Shown one piece after another: positions 44,277 through 54,700 of a DNA stretch of 64,000 bases; the stretch's first letter is position 1; every line of letters starts with the position of its first letter. Below the pieces are notes generated by a model. That model did no database searches, was not told where the DNA came from, and worked only from the letters and a program-made list of their open reading frames with translations. The stretch covers positions 592,336 to 656,335 of the forward strand of contig NW_003314301.1 of the NCBI RefSeq assembly GCF_000143415.4, in the 5' to 3' direction. The position numbers were made by a program, and so were the translations under genes. This stretch comes from Selaginella moellendorffii. Its lineage: Eukaryota > Streptophyta > Lycopodiopsida > Selaginellales > Selaginellaceae.

Positions 44277-45200
44277 TTAAAAGCGAGTGGGTGTTTTGGC
44301 CTTCTCAACGAGCACGATCCGTCCATTCCACTCTGTCTGATCCAAAGCCTCGATAGCAGCATCTGCATCCTCGTCGCGTTCTAGAGTCAAGAACCCAAAA
44401 CCCCGAGACTCCCCCGTCCTGGGAAAAAGTGATTCGAGTCAGATAAACACATTTTTTACCACATAAAAAAAAAAGAAAAGAAACCAACCTCTTGTCTCGC
44501 ACTATGCGAACGTCCTTGACTTTGCCGAACTTTGAGAACTTCCTCTCCAGATCCTTCTCCGTGGTGATGAAGTTGAAACCAGCGATGAACAAGTTGTTTC
44601 CTGGTTCTCCCAGGCCATTGGTTCGATCCGCCGGAGGAGTCCATGGTCGGCGCCGCGGCGATCGTCTCGATCGGTAGCGCGGAGGAGAGCTCCTCCTCCT
44701 CGAGTAACGTTCCCTGTGATCACAACCAAACAAACCATAAGTTCCATATTCTCTATTGCTATGATTTACCTTGGAGAGTAGCCCCGTCGTGGAGATCTCC
44801 GGCTGTAAGGACTCCTGGAGCGCGATCGATAGCGTCCCCTGTGCGCCGGGGAGCGAGATCGCGACACCGAGCGGCGCCTTTTCGGGGAATACGAGCGCCT
44901 CCGCCTGGGGGAATACGAAGGCGATCTTCTCGCCGGAGACCTGGAAGAGCGCTTCCTGACTGGAGATCTGGAAGGAGAGCGCGATTTCCCCCGCACGGGC
45001 GACCTAGATCTGCTCCTGGAGCGCGACGCCGGCGACCGGGACCTGGAACGATCCCGATCTCTCACAGGAGATTTCGAATAACTGCGGCGAGGCGAGCGCG
45101 ATAACGATCGACTGCGGTGCTTGGCGGCGGCGTGGCCATTGGAAGACGCTGGCTCCGGGGCGGCTCCCTCGCGAGGAGATGGGGAAGAGGACGGCGCCAT
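44277..45200 (-). CDS. SR/Tra2-like splicing factor (N-terminal RS, C-terminal RRM)
   Basis: Predicted nuclear splicing regulator. Three exons close exactly (266 codons): 45200-44770, 44713-44489, 44418-44277. After MAPSSSPSPREGAAPEPASS come about 130 residues of RS dipeptides (SRSRSPASRSRSRSRSPVRG), then one RRM: RNP2-like NLFIAGFNF, KVKDVRIVRDKRTGES, RNP1 RGFGFLTLE, ending IVLVEKAKTPTRF. The RS-then-RRM order matches the plant SR45a/Tra2-like group rather than classical SR proteins. Divergent from the AGTRAP-like gene with 100 bp between ATGs and telo-box motifs (about 45210-45231). Confidence 0.88.
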
Positions 45201-45300
45201 AGCCAGAGCTAGGGTTTATCTTTACCCTAAAGCTCTAGAGTTCCATCGCTTTTACGTGGGGGTTTATTGACGGTCGTGACGTGGCAAGGGTTCATATGGC

Positions 45301-46362
45301 ATGGGCTTTTTCTTCCAGCGCCATTGCTGCTCCTGCGCGTGGCTGTCGAGCTACGATCGAGTGCAATGCATCGCCGTCGCGCTGATCTACATCCAGGTTT
45401 GGCTCTCTCCTCGATCTTCTTCGCCTGGCATCGCAGGTTCTTGCTCAATCGATCGATCTCCTCTCTCTTCTCTTTCTTTGCCCTCGCATTCGCATAGCCG
45501 ACCGCGTTCTTGCCCTCCTCCGATGTTTTCCCATTGATCGATCATAGCTGTCGGTGCATCGTGTTCTTGGTCGATATTTCGCGAAATCCCTCTCGATCGA
45601 GCATGGAAATCTCTTCTCTCCTTCACAGATCCTCCGTTTTCGCAGATTCTTTGCGCTGTTATCGGCTCGTTGGGAGCCACATACGCTGGAGTCGCGGTCG
45701 CGAATTTGGCAGTAGCACTCTTCGCGTTGGTAGCAGTGGAGAGTGGCAGCCAAAACCTGGGACGAACCTATGCCGGTTTGCTCGCCTGCGCTCTTCTTCT
45801 AGACGTTGCTTGGCTCGTCCTCTTCACTCGTGATATATGGTAAGAACTGCGTTCTCTTTGATCTTCTAGAGTTGATATATCGTTTAAACCTCTTGCCAGG
45901 CACATCGCCAAGGATCCAGACGCTGGATCATACGTGAAGTTCTCAGTGATGGCCGTCCTGTCGATGGAAATCGCGGGGTTCGTGGTGCGCTTCTTCTCGG
46001 CTTTCCTTTGGGTGCAAATGTACAGGCTCGGCGCGTCCAGGGACTTGACAGGGCTCTACCACCACATTGATTTCGGAGGGATCGGAACTGTGGGTTTCAC
46101 GACACCGCTCGCCAGCCCCGCGCCATCTCGCCAAGTTTCTGGGAAAGAAGACATTGTTGGTGGCTCCATCTACAACCCCGCGTACTATTCTTCGCTCTTC
46201 CAGCCCGCTGGAACACTGGCAGAAGCAAACGTCGAGGTAAAAATCCTCTTTTTTCTCTCGAATTCTCGTGGTTTGATCACTGGTGTTTGCTAGATCGTGG
46301 AGGAGAAAACCAATGGAGACATGGCTACCGCGCTAGCTTCTTGTCCAAGTGAGCGATTGTAA
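45301..46362 (+). CDS. AGTRAP-like four-helix membrane protein
   Basis: Four exons close exactly (232 codons): 45301-45396, 45646-45839, 45900-46236, 46294-46362. Hydrophobic segments: RVQCIAVALIYIQILCAVIG, YAGVAVANLAVALFALVAVE, YAGLLACALLLDVAWLVLFT and KFSVMAVLSMEIAGFVVRFF. The arrangement and the GRTYAxLL and IAGFxVR motifs match the animal type-1 angiotensin II receptor-associated protein family and its plant homologues, whose role in plants is not known to me. A cytosolic tail includes GGSIYNPAYYSSLFQPAG. Intron 1 is long for this window (249 bp). The last exon and 3' UTR are tandemly duplicated. Confidence 0.8.
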
Positions 46363-46528
46363 AGATGGTGGTCTTCTTCGAGGTAGCTTATAGATTCGTT
46401 TGATTTTCATGGTTTGATCGTTGGTGTTTGCTAGATCGTGGAGGAGAAATCAAAAGGAGACACGGCTTAGCGCGCTAGCAAGTGAGCGATTGTAAAGATG
46501 GTGGTCTTCGAGGTATCTTATAAGTTTG
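46269..46528 (+). repeat. Tandem duplication of the last AGTRAP-like exon and 3' UTR
   Basis: About 120 bp (46269-46388) recurs at 46409-46528, both holding the acceptor GTTTGCTAG/ATCGTGGAGGAGAAA and the downstream GTAAAGATGGTGGTCTTC. Copy 2 has a small deletion and an earlier stop (46468-46470), so it would encode the alternative tail IVEEKSKGDTA. Confidence 0.88.
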
Positions 46529-46584
46529 TTTATTCGCACACCACACGATGATAGTAGGGAGGGGCACAAGTCAGTAGTGATCGA

Positions 46585-47061
46585 TCACTCAAGGCTGGAG
46601 AGTTTGCGCTTGAGCAAAGGTCCCGGATTGCTGGAAGACCCTCGCAAGAAGCAGTCGATCGAGTAGAGCGAGAGGGAGAGATTGACCTCGTCTCTCCCCC
46701 ACGTCGATCGGGGCTGGGACTGGCAGCAATTCCTCTTGAGCATAGGGCCCAAGTGGAGGAAGAAGAAGCGGCGGAAGCCCCCGAGCGATTCCACCACGGC
46801 TCTGATCTGCTGCGCGGAAGAACACGCCGGCACGGGGCCGGATCCCAGTGGGTTCTTGTGGCCGCTGGATCGCCGGCTGCGCTTGGCGGCGGCGGCGGGC
46901 CAGTGGAGGATGCACAGCGATTCCCACAGCTTCTCGTGCCGCGCCACGCCGCTCCATTGCTTGCTCACGCACGAGACCCTAGCCAAGGAGAAGGCATCCA
47001 GATGCTTGAATACCTCGAGGAGCATGTCGTCGTGGATGGGATTGTGTCGCGGGGTCCCCAT
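46585..47061 (-). CDS. GID2: GID2/SLY1-type F-box protein, gibberellin signalling
   Basis: The F-box subunit of the SCF ligase that targets DELLA repressors after GID1-gibberellin binding. Intronless, 158 codons, as in other plants. The F-box is HDDMLLEVFKHLDAFSLARV, SCVSKQWSGVARHEKLWESL. The diagnostic GGF motif is AVVESLGGFRRFFFLHLGPM and the LSL motif is WGRDEVNLSLSLYSIDCFLR. A basic insert (AAAAKRSRRSSGHKNPLGSG) separates the F-box from the GGF block. Shares a 98-bp promoter with the PH gene, containing TTTAGGGTTC at about 47114. Confidence 0.92.
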   Translation of the reverse strand: MGTPRHNPIHDDMLLEVFKHLDAFSLARVSCVSKQWSGVARHEKLWESLCILHWPAAAAKRSRRSSGHKNPLGSGPVPACSSAQQIRAVVESLGGFRRFFFLHLGPMLKRNCCQSQPRSTWGRDEVNLSLSLYSIDCFLRGSSSNPGPLLKRKLSSLE

Positions 47062-47159
47062 TCCCGGGCGATGGACGATCCGGAAAGCTCTTTCTTTCCC
47101 CCTTATCGCGAAATTTAGGGTTCTTGGGCGGATTTTAGGGCTGCTTTGTTTTTGGCGCC

Positions 47160-48847
47160 ATGGCGATGATGGAGAACAAGGTGAGAGAGGGAGCGATTCT
47201 TCTTTTGCCGGATTTTTATCTTACGAGGTTTTGATCGATCCAGTCGCTGCTGTGGGCGCATCCGGAGAAGAGCGGGCAGCTCCTGAAACGCGGGAGCGAC
47301 ATCAAGTCTTGGAAGAAGCGGCAATTTGCGCTCAAGGACACATTCTTGTTCTACTTTAAGATTTTGCCTACAGTGGTACGCTACATTTGTCTTATTCTTT
47401 AATGGATGCAAAGGATTTTTATTTTTTTTGTAGGAACAATCCGAGCCAACTGGTGTGATTCCTTTGCAAGGATGCAAAGTGGAAGCCATTCCGGCTGGAG
47501 TCCATGGCATCAAGAAATACTCTTTTATCATCAATCTTCCGGACAAGTATATATTGACAAAGGCCGTGAAGCGTGCTCTTTATATTCTATCAGCGCACGA
47601 CGAACCGGACAGACAATCTTGGATTGGTACGCTGGATGAAATTTCGTTTCTCTTTTCTCTTTTCATTCTTTTCTGTGTGATGTCTCTTTGTTTGAACAGA
47701 TGCAATTCGTTGTGCCTCTGTATCCAAGCAGATTATTCGCGCCAAGCTCGAGCACTCGAGGCTTGAGGTAAAATCTCTCTTCAAGCTTAATGAAGGGGTA
47801 GTTCTGAAAGAAACAAAGACCTTGCGTAGGTTCACGACCTGGAACTGCGATGGAAGGTTGCAAGTGCTCTGGATGCCGGCAAGGTACGTTATCAAATTGT
47901 TACACTAAACAAAACCTTTGACTCTAAACTTTGTTTTTCTCGTCAGAAAATGCCATTTGAGCTGCAAGAAAGCGTTGTCATGCAAGCTCTGGCGGACGAA
48001 CTTATGGAAGTTTACTACTCCATCGAGCTTTTAAACCAGGCAGGGAAAGCCTTTGCTTTTGCTACTGGCGTTTAAGTCCTTGAAATTTCAGAGACTAGAG
48101 GAAGCCACGGACAGGTACAGAACAGCGTGCGAGCAACTATCTATGCTAGAGCAAGCCAATGCCATGTAAACTTCTCATTCTTTCTTTTCTTTCTTCTCAG
48201 TTTATCTTTCCGGATCAAATGGAGCTACTGAATTGTAGGCACCAGGAAGCTCTTATGCGTGAAGGATCTATGCAAATGATGCATAAGATAAGATCAGGTA
48301 TGATCTTTCAAAGTTTGGTTTAAATTTTTTCTTTGCTCACTCGTTTTGTGTTTCGTGTTTTAGACGAAAGTGAATGCAACGGGATCCTCGAGTACTTGGT
48401 CGCTGCAAGGATATCATTAAGAACACTTCAAAAACAGGTAACTCGCGATTTGTATAGAGGCAAAGCCGTGAAAAGTTTTCTACAGGTTGACGCACTGTCT
48501 GGCCTCAGTGAAGGTGGTGAGGGGGTTCCATCTTATGTGGATATAGAGGGGCTACTAAGACAAACTTTGGCTCGCCTGGGAACTCTAGAGGTATCAAAAA
48601 AGAAGTTTTCAAGGATGATGGTCTCACTGTTTTGGATTTGCAGTACCAAACATGGGGAACTGAGAACTTGCCAGACGAGGAGCAAATTGCGAGCCTCTAT
48701 GCTGCGATCGAAGCTTGCCACAAACAAGAGAAGCATCTGGTGAACGAAGCAGCTATATTTCTCGGCTATGCTCCAGCTGATGTGGGAAGTCAAGTCACTT
48801 TACCTCCCCCAGCAGCTGGAGGAGAGAATACATCCGAAGATCATTGA
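47160..48847 (+). CDS. PH-domain protein with C-terminal coiled coil
   Basis: PH domain: MAMMENKSLLWAHPEKSGQL, LKRGSDIKSWKKRQFALKDT, GVIPLQGCKVEAIPAG, KKYSFIINLPDKYILTKAVK, ending DEPDRQSWIDAIRCA with the conserved Trp. Then a long helical region (QESVVMQALADELMEVYYSI; ATDRYRTACEQLSMLEQANA; DESECNGILEYLVAARISLR) and an acidic C-terminus GGENTSEDH. Phosphoinositide binding is likely; no GAP or GEF domain seen. About ten exons; first exon only 21 bp. One intron (about 48040-48091) has no good GT donor and may start GC. Convergent with RPC5 (36 bp between stops). Confidence 0.85.
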
Positions 48848-48883
48848 TCTTTCCTACCAAAATTTCCTCTTTTTCGGCCTCTG

Positions 48884-51649
48884 CTAGCTTGGACGACCAT
48901 CGCCAGTTTTCAGCACCCAAGTAGCACCTCTCGTGTAGCAAAGTTCCTTCATTATCTGGAGCACAGAGATCAAGTATGGGAAGTTTTGTAAGCTTTTGAG
49001 TACCTTTTGGTAAAGTTGATTCGACGGCATTTTACGTAACGCCAGCTTGAACGCTTCCATGATCTCTGATCTTTGCAAGCCAGCGGACTTTTGCTTCAGT
49101 AACGCGATGACCACTTCCCTGCACGAAGACAAGTTAGAAACTACGCACATAATCTACTTTCAAACAGTACCTAAAAGGGTCTTGAGTGGGATCTCCGAGC
49201 TGAGTTAGGAAGTAAACACCGTTGATGTTCGTCGCAATGGTGTCCACAATTGCTGTTAGTTCGGCCACTGGCGCCGACGCTCCTTTGGCAGCTGCTACTG
49301 CCGAGGCCTTCTCCTCGACTTTAACGTTGTCTGCTTGAGATTTTGTGATTGCCGATTCACGCAGGCAGTGACAGATGAATTGCAGCCTGTGGAAGCGAGT
49401 TAACAAGATTATCAAACGCTAGCAAGACAAAGGAGAAAAAACGAGAGAGAGAAACTTACGTGCACACATGGTGTTTGAGAAAGATTTGCGTGAGTGCGTC
49501 CGGTAGAGCAGCAAGCGTTTCCGGTGCCATGCTCGACGAAGTTGAGGGCCTCGGTGGAATGCCTGTGCTTGCTGCAAGGCCGCTGCCTGGCTTAGCACCC
49601 ATTGCCTTGCCAGACCCCATTTGTTGGACGGCTAGAGCCCTGTCGCTAATGAGCTTATCTCCTGCAGTCCAGCGTTGGAGCTGATCTTTGGCGATGGAGT
49701 TATGACGCTTGATAAAAGTCTTGTCTGTGCTTTCGATGAACTCCCAGCCGCCTGTCTTGATGTTTTGCACTGCGAGAGGAACAAGTATCTCCCGCAAAAT
49801 CTCCTTAGAGACCCTGAGTTGCTCGAGAGTTTCACGACTGACCACCCGGTTCTTGACAAACTGTAGGAGGATATAGTCTCGAATCGCACACCGACCACCT
49901 GTGTAGCGCATATTACTCGTTGCCACCCAGCAGCCTTGCACCAGATAAGCTGTTTTTTGGAGAACATCCAGAACTTCCTCCTCCGTGCAACCTGCCGGAG
50001 CCAGCTTCATAAGTCTTTCGAATTGCAGCACATGTACTCGACCCTGATATTTTACCGCATTACAACCGACTGTGTTTTTAGAAACTCTTCCTTACCTGAG
50101 ACAAGACAGCGTGCAATCTCTTGTCCAGCGGCAAAGTATCCAAATAGCTGCAAAGTGCGTCGGCAGATATTCAGAAGAAATGAAGAAAATAACAAATTCT
50201 AACCTTTTCGAGAGAGGCTCTTTTCCTAGTCCTGGCACGGCTTGTGACGCTGCAGCCGAAGGCGCACGACCAGGGACCAGTTTCTTCATATATTCATTCC
50301 TGCCAAAAGTAAGAACAAGTTCTTTCGCATCTGTTCACGACTAATATCACTTACCGAGACATGTCGAAGCGGATGAGATTGTTTGCGGAGGACTTCATTT
50401 TCATTTTGATTTCCTTGGTTACAGGACTGTCTAACCCATGCGGCTCAAGTGTGATCCACGCCTGCAGAAGGAGCATGTTAGTAGGAAAACTGATTTAGAT
50501 AGAAACAGACCTCGGCCTCCTCAAGTTGTTTCAGATGCGCGTATGACATCAATCTAGATTGCTGCTGACGCTCTGTCTCTTGTTTCTTTATTTCCACCTG
50601 CAAGTTCGTCCCCGTCAGCTACTGAAGTGGAAAAAGCTAAAGAATGGAACACACCTTAAAAGCCACAGGCTCTGGTTTCTTTTCAGTAGCAGCCCCTTCC
50701 TCAGCGTCGGGCATCTCGTCATCACTTTCAACGCGAGTGATATTTTTTTTCTTCTGCTCATCAGCTTCGTTTAGATAACTCAACGACGGACGAAGTTGGA
50801 CAATCGCATGCAACGGATTCAAGTGGAGCTGTAGAAAGAACATGCATGAGGACCAAGGAAAGAAGAGAGATGGCAAATAACCTTGTTCCCTTGCAGAATT
50901 CCAATGGCATAGTTCGTCGAGAGGTTGCCTTGAGTAGAAGTTAACGTCTGGGAGGAGATTATCAGGAACAACCCATCGATCTTAGCGTTTCACCTGTTTA
51001 GCGATTCGGAGATGGTCGTCCGCGGCGTCATCATAGTTGTCTCCAAACCGATCGACTTGAAGATCAACCTCGAGTTTCTGGTGTTGGTGCTTCACGCGAA
51101 CCTGATAGCAAACTAGAACTCAATCCGGGAAGAAACCACTAAAACGTAACGTAAAGAACAAACCGCTTCGCATCGTTGTTCCAACTCGTAAGGTCTCCAA
51201 TACGGTCGAAGAGGATATTGGAGAAGATAGAACTATAGCAAAATCTATAAGACAGAGAGAAAGAGAAATCCATACGCTACCTTGGTGTCTGGATCGGCTG
51301 TAGGAGTAATATGGACCTCGATCTCTCTCACCACTGTATCTCCATCCTCCACGATATCGGCCACTGATTCCATCGTCACTTCCTCTGGAACACTGCTTCC
51401 AGCTCCATCCATCCCCTCCCAGACCACAGCTCCATCCTCCATTTTTACCTTGATATCCATTTCCTCGTCATCGAGGATGAAATCCAGAGGCTCCGGCTTG
51501 ACATCGATCTCCATTGTATCCTCGTCGATCACTGGAGGCCGATCCTCGATCTTCACCTGTGGTGGGGGCTGCGCGACGCTGGAAGCATTGGCGCTGGCCT
51601 CCGATCGCCTCCCGCGAGCTGGAACTCGCGGCTTGAATTTGGGCTCCAT
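48884..51649 (-). CDS. RNA polymerase III subunit RPC5 (POLR3E/Rpc37-like)
   Basis: A subunit of the Pol III initiation/termination subcomplex in the nucleus. ATG at 51649: MEPKFKPRVPARGRRSEASA, an acidic leader, then the Sin-like/RPC5 domain: VRVKHQHQKLEVDLQVDRFG, NLSTNYAIGILQGNKLHLNP, LHAIVQLRPSLSYLNEADEQ, LKQLEEAEAWITLEPHGLDS, SANNLIRFDMSRNEYMKKLV. Downstream: winged-helix-like QKTAYLVQGCWVATSNMRYT and FVKNRVVSRETLEQLRVSKE, a low-complexity linker, and a C-terminal FLKHHVCT / GATWVLKTGDGRPS block. About a dozen exons. Divergent from the DMXL gene, 70 bp between ATGs, with CTTTAGGGTT at 51661. Confidence 0.88.
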
Positions 51650-51719
51650 TGCCACACAAACTTTAGGGTTCTTGGACTAGGTTAGATTTTTGGAGCGATC
51701 GAAATGTAGCAGCCGAGGT

Positions 51720-54700
51720 ATGGATCGCAGATTCTCGGAGTACACCGGCCATGGCGCTGCTGCGAGCGTGTCCAGCAGCGATCCTTCTTCCACCGCGGTG
51801 CCGCTCCAGTTGTTCGTGCGCCAGGAGATCCCTGGCGCCTCAAATCCGGGGCCCTACATTGCGGATTGCTTGCCAGATTTCGCCGGCTATAGCTGGATCG
51901 CGTATGGCGCGGGCAGCCAGCTTGTAATATCGATCGTCGCGTCGCCAGACAAGAAGGAGGAGTTTGGGATCGCGCGCTTGTTTCATCAGGCTCTAGAGAC
52001 GAGGCTGGTCGAGGTATCGGACGAGGATTCTCGTGTGAGTATCGTCAGCTGGGGGAATTCTCAATCCGGGAGCGTTGGGGCTGCCGCTGGAAAGGCGATC
52101 TACATCTTTGCTCCCAGATTTCTTGGAAGACCTGAGACACAAAATACTCCAGGTGATCTCTTTTATTTTCTTCCTCGCTTCATGGAACTGGAACTAAAAC
52201 ACTTCCTTTGTTTGCAGCTCTTCCGCTAGAATGGGAGCCCAGGAGCATGCTCGTCCATACTTTTCCTGTGACACATTTTTCATGGAGCGGATCTGGCGAT
52301 GGTATACTTTCGTCGGCTGGATCAAAGATCTCGATGTGGAAGCAGGACGATGATGGGTCTGGTAACTGGGTTCCTGTTTGGGAGTCTTTGGTGGAGTGGC
52401 CTCAAGCGCTTGTGGCTGCTTCGTGGTCGTATAGGGGTCTCGCAGCGTCCACTGATATGGATAACTTAGCAGGAAAGGATCTTAGAGGAAAGGCTACAGT
52501 GTGGTGGTGGCAAGAAGGCTCAGAGGCACAGCCAGTGGAGCTTTCTCATCCAAGGCAAGTTCTTGCTATACAGTGGAGGCCCGTGTCAAGGCAAAATGGA
52601 AAGGTGGTGGAGGAAAGTGACCATCACAGGCTGATACTACTTACGTCTTGCCGAGATGGAGTTGTCCGGCTGTGGCTGGAGATTGACAGTGGGAAAGCTA
52701 GAGCCGACAACGCCATGATCAAGCCAGCGTTTTTCGTCAGTGCCTTGATCGAAGTGAACACGAGCTTGCAGGCAACACTGGGACTGGACTGCTTTGTGAC
52801 TTGGGGGTTGGAAAAATCGCAGGGAAGTAATTTCGCCACGGGGAATTCGACAGAGGTTGCGGCTTGTGAGTGGATCGTGGGGACGGGGCCTCGTGGAATC
52901 GTTGCACTTTGGTCTTTGCATTGCCTGGACGATGTGTATCCTCCGCGCTGTCCTCGAGTCTTACTGTGGCAACAAGGGACGTTACGTTTGCTCGACTCGG
53001 AACCAGACATCGCAGAGAATCCATGTTTTTTCAAGGCAGTGATTCAGAGAGCTCAATCTTCGGTTCCGCCAACTTCGGTGGACTTGTTCGAAGTTTACGA
53101 TGGAGGTCTGTTGAGACGCTCTCGGCTTTGGCCCCCGGTCACTTCCATTGGCGGTGGTAGTGGTCTTGTGAGGAGAGCATCCGATACAACGGGGTTGACG
53201 AGTAAGATCAAGATTGGTACGTGGGGACGCTCTCACGAGGATTTTCTCACGTTCGGTCACACCGGGAATAAGATAAATCTTGCTCTACATCCGGCTCGTG
53301 CAGCAAGAGTGGCAGCATCTGTTGACAAAGCAGGAACTCTTCTACTTTGGCAAACTAGCCTTCCTCTCGAACCTTACGTCGAAGCTCCGCATTTGCACGT
53401 ATCATCCTGGAGACTCTGTGGCAGATTGTCCATACAGACCGAAAACTTTCTGCCGGCACTCTGCTGGTCTCCGGCTCTACTTTTGGGTGATAAGATGGTG
53501 TTAGTGGTGAGCCATTCCGACAGCCTCTCCTGTTATCTCGTAGTAAGGGACAGATCGAAGGAACAACACTGGCTCGCATTAGATCTGCTATACGAGTTGC
53601 GGCCTCCAGTGTCTCAAGAAAAGCTGGTACTGGAAGACGTGTTCGTGATCCAGAACTCTGCACAGAAGGATCAGTCGGTTCTTGTTCTTGTTGCTTGCGG
53701 GAACAAGGGAAACGTGGCGATGTCCTGGACCTTCAACATCGTCTTATGCGAAAAAGATGGTGAAGAAGATCAACAAAACTCTCGACAGTCGGGCATTCCT
53801 TACAAGGGACCACTAGTGGGGGCTGAAGAAGCAATCTACACAACATGCTTCTGGACTGGCTATATGTTTATGGCCCTTGGAGAAAGACTCTTGAGCGCAA
53901 CCTCCCATTATCCGTCACTGTATAATTTCGTTTCGGGCTGTGAAGACGGGTCTTTACGGCTCTGGCGAGTAACTCTGCCGGAAAATCAGCATCTCAACTC
54001 CTGGGAGTGTGTTGGTCGACTGACAACAATTTCTTCTGAACGGTTCACTTTGCTAGCTGTGGGTAACCATGGCACAAAGCTGGCTTCTTCGACGCAGTCT
54101 GATTCAACTCTGAGAATTTGGGAGATAGTTTGTGGCTCAGGCAGCTACTTGCATTACCTTACAGGAGAGATCGTCCTAGCGCAAACTCCAGCTGCATTGA
54201 GCTGGTTCGAAGGTGGTGATGGAGTTTCAATGCTGGGGATAGTGGTTGCCGGTTTAGTCCAGGTTTACGTTGAAGCCCGTGATGACGCATCCGACTACTC
54301 GAGCTGGGTCTGCCTAGCATCAATTTCCACTTTGCATTGCGTGGATGGACTTTTTTGGGGGCCACAAGCGTCGCTTGTTGTGACGACTGAAAGCCGGATA
54401 CAACTTCTAAGTCAATGGGGGACGGAAAGCGGGTAAGCATTGTCTTTATGCTTTACTTTCAAATCGTTAAATTTTGATTGCTCAGTGGAACTGTGGAGAT
54501 GTTGTTGAAGGCAGCTATTACAGCTTCACGACCGCGATCTCTCTGCCATCCGAAATCGATTTTGAATTTTCTCTTGAACGGTATGCTGCACTGCCTATTC
54601 TGGTTTCGTGAAACTCATAGCTGGCTGTGATAATATGGCTAGGAGAGCAGCACCAAGCAAGTATCTGTCTTCGACGCCTCTTATCCCTTGCGGCTGAAAG

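Noticed and set aside
44643..45104. Plus-strand Arg/Pro-rich frame
   Set aside because: Antisense to the RS-repeat exon of the SR factor; repeat-driven.
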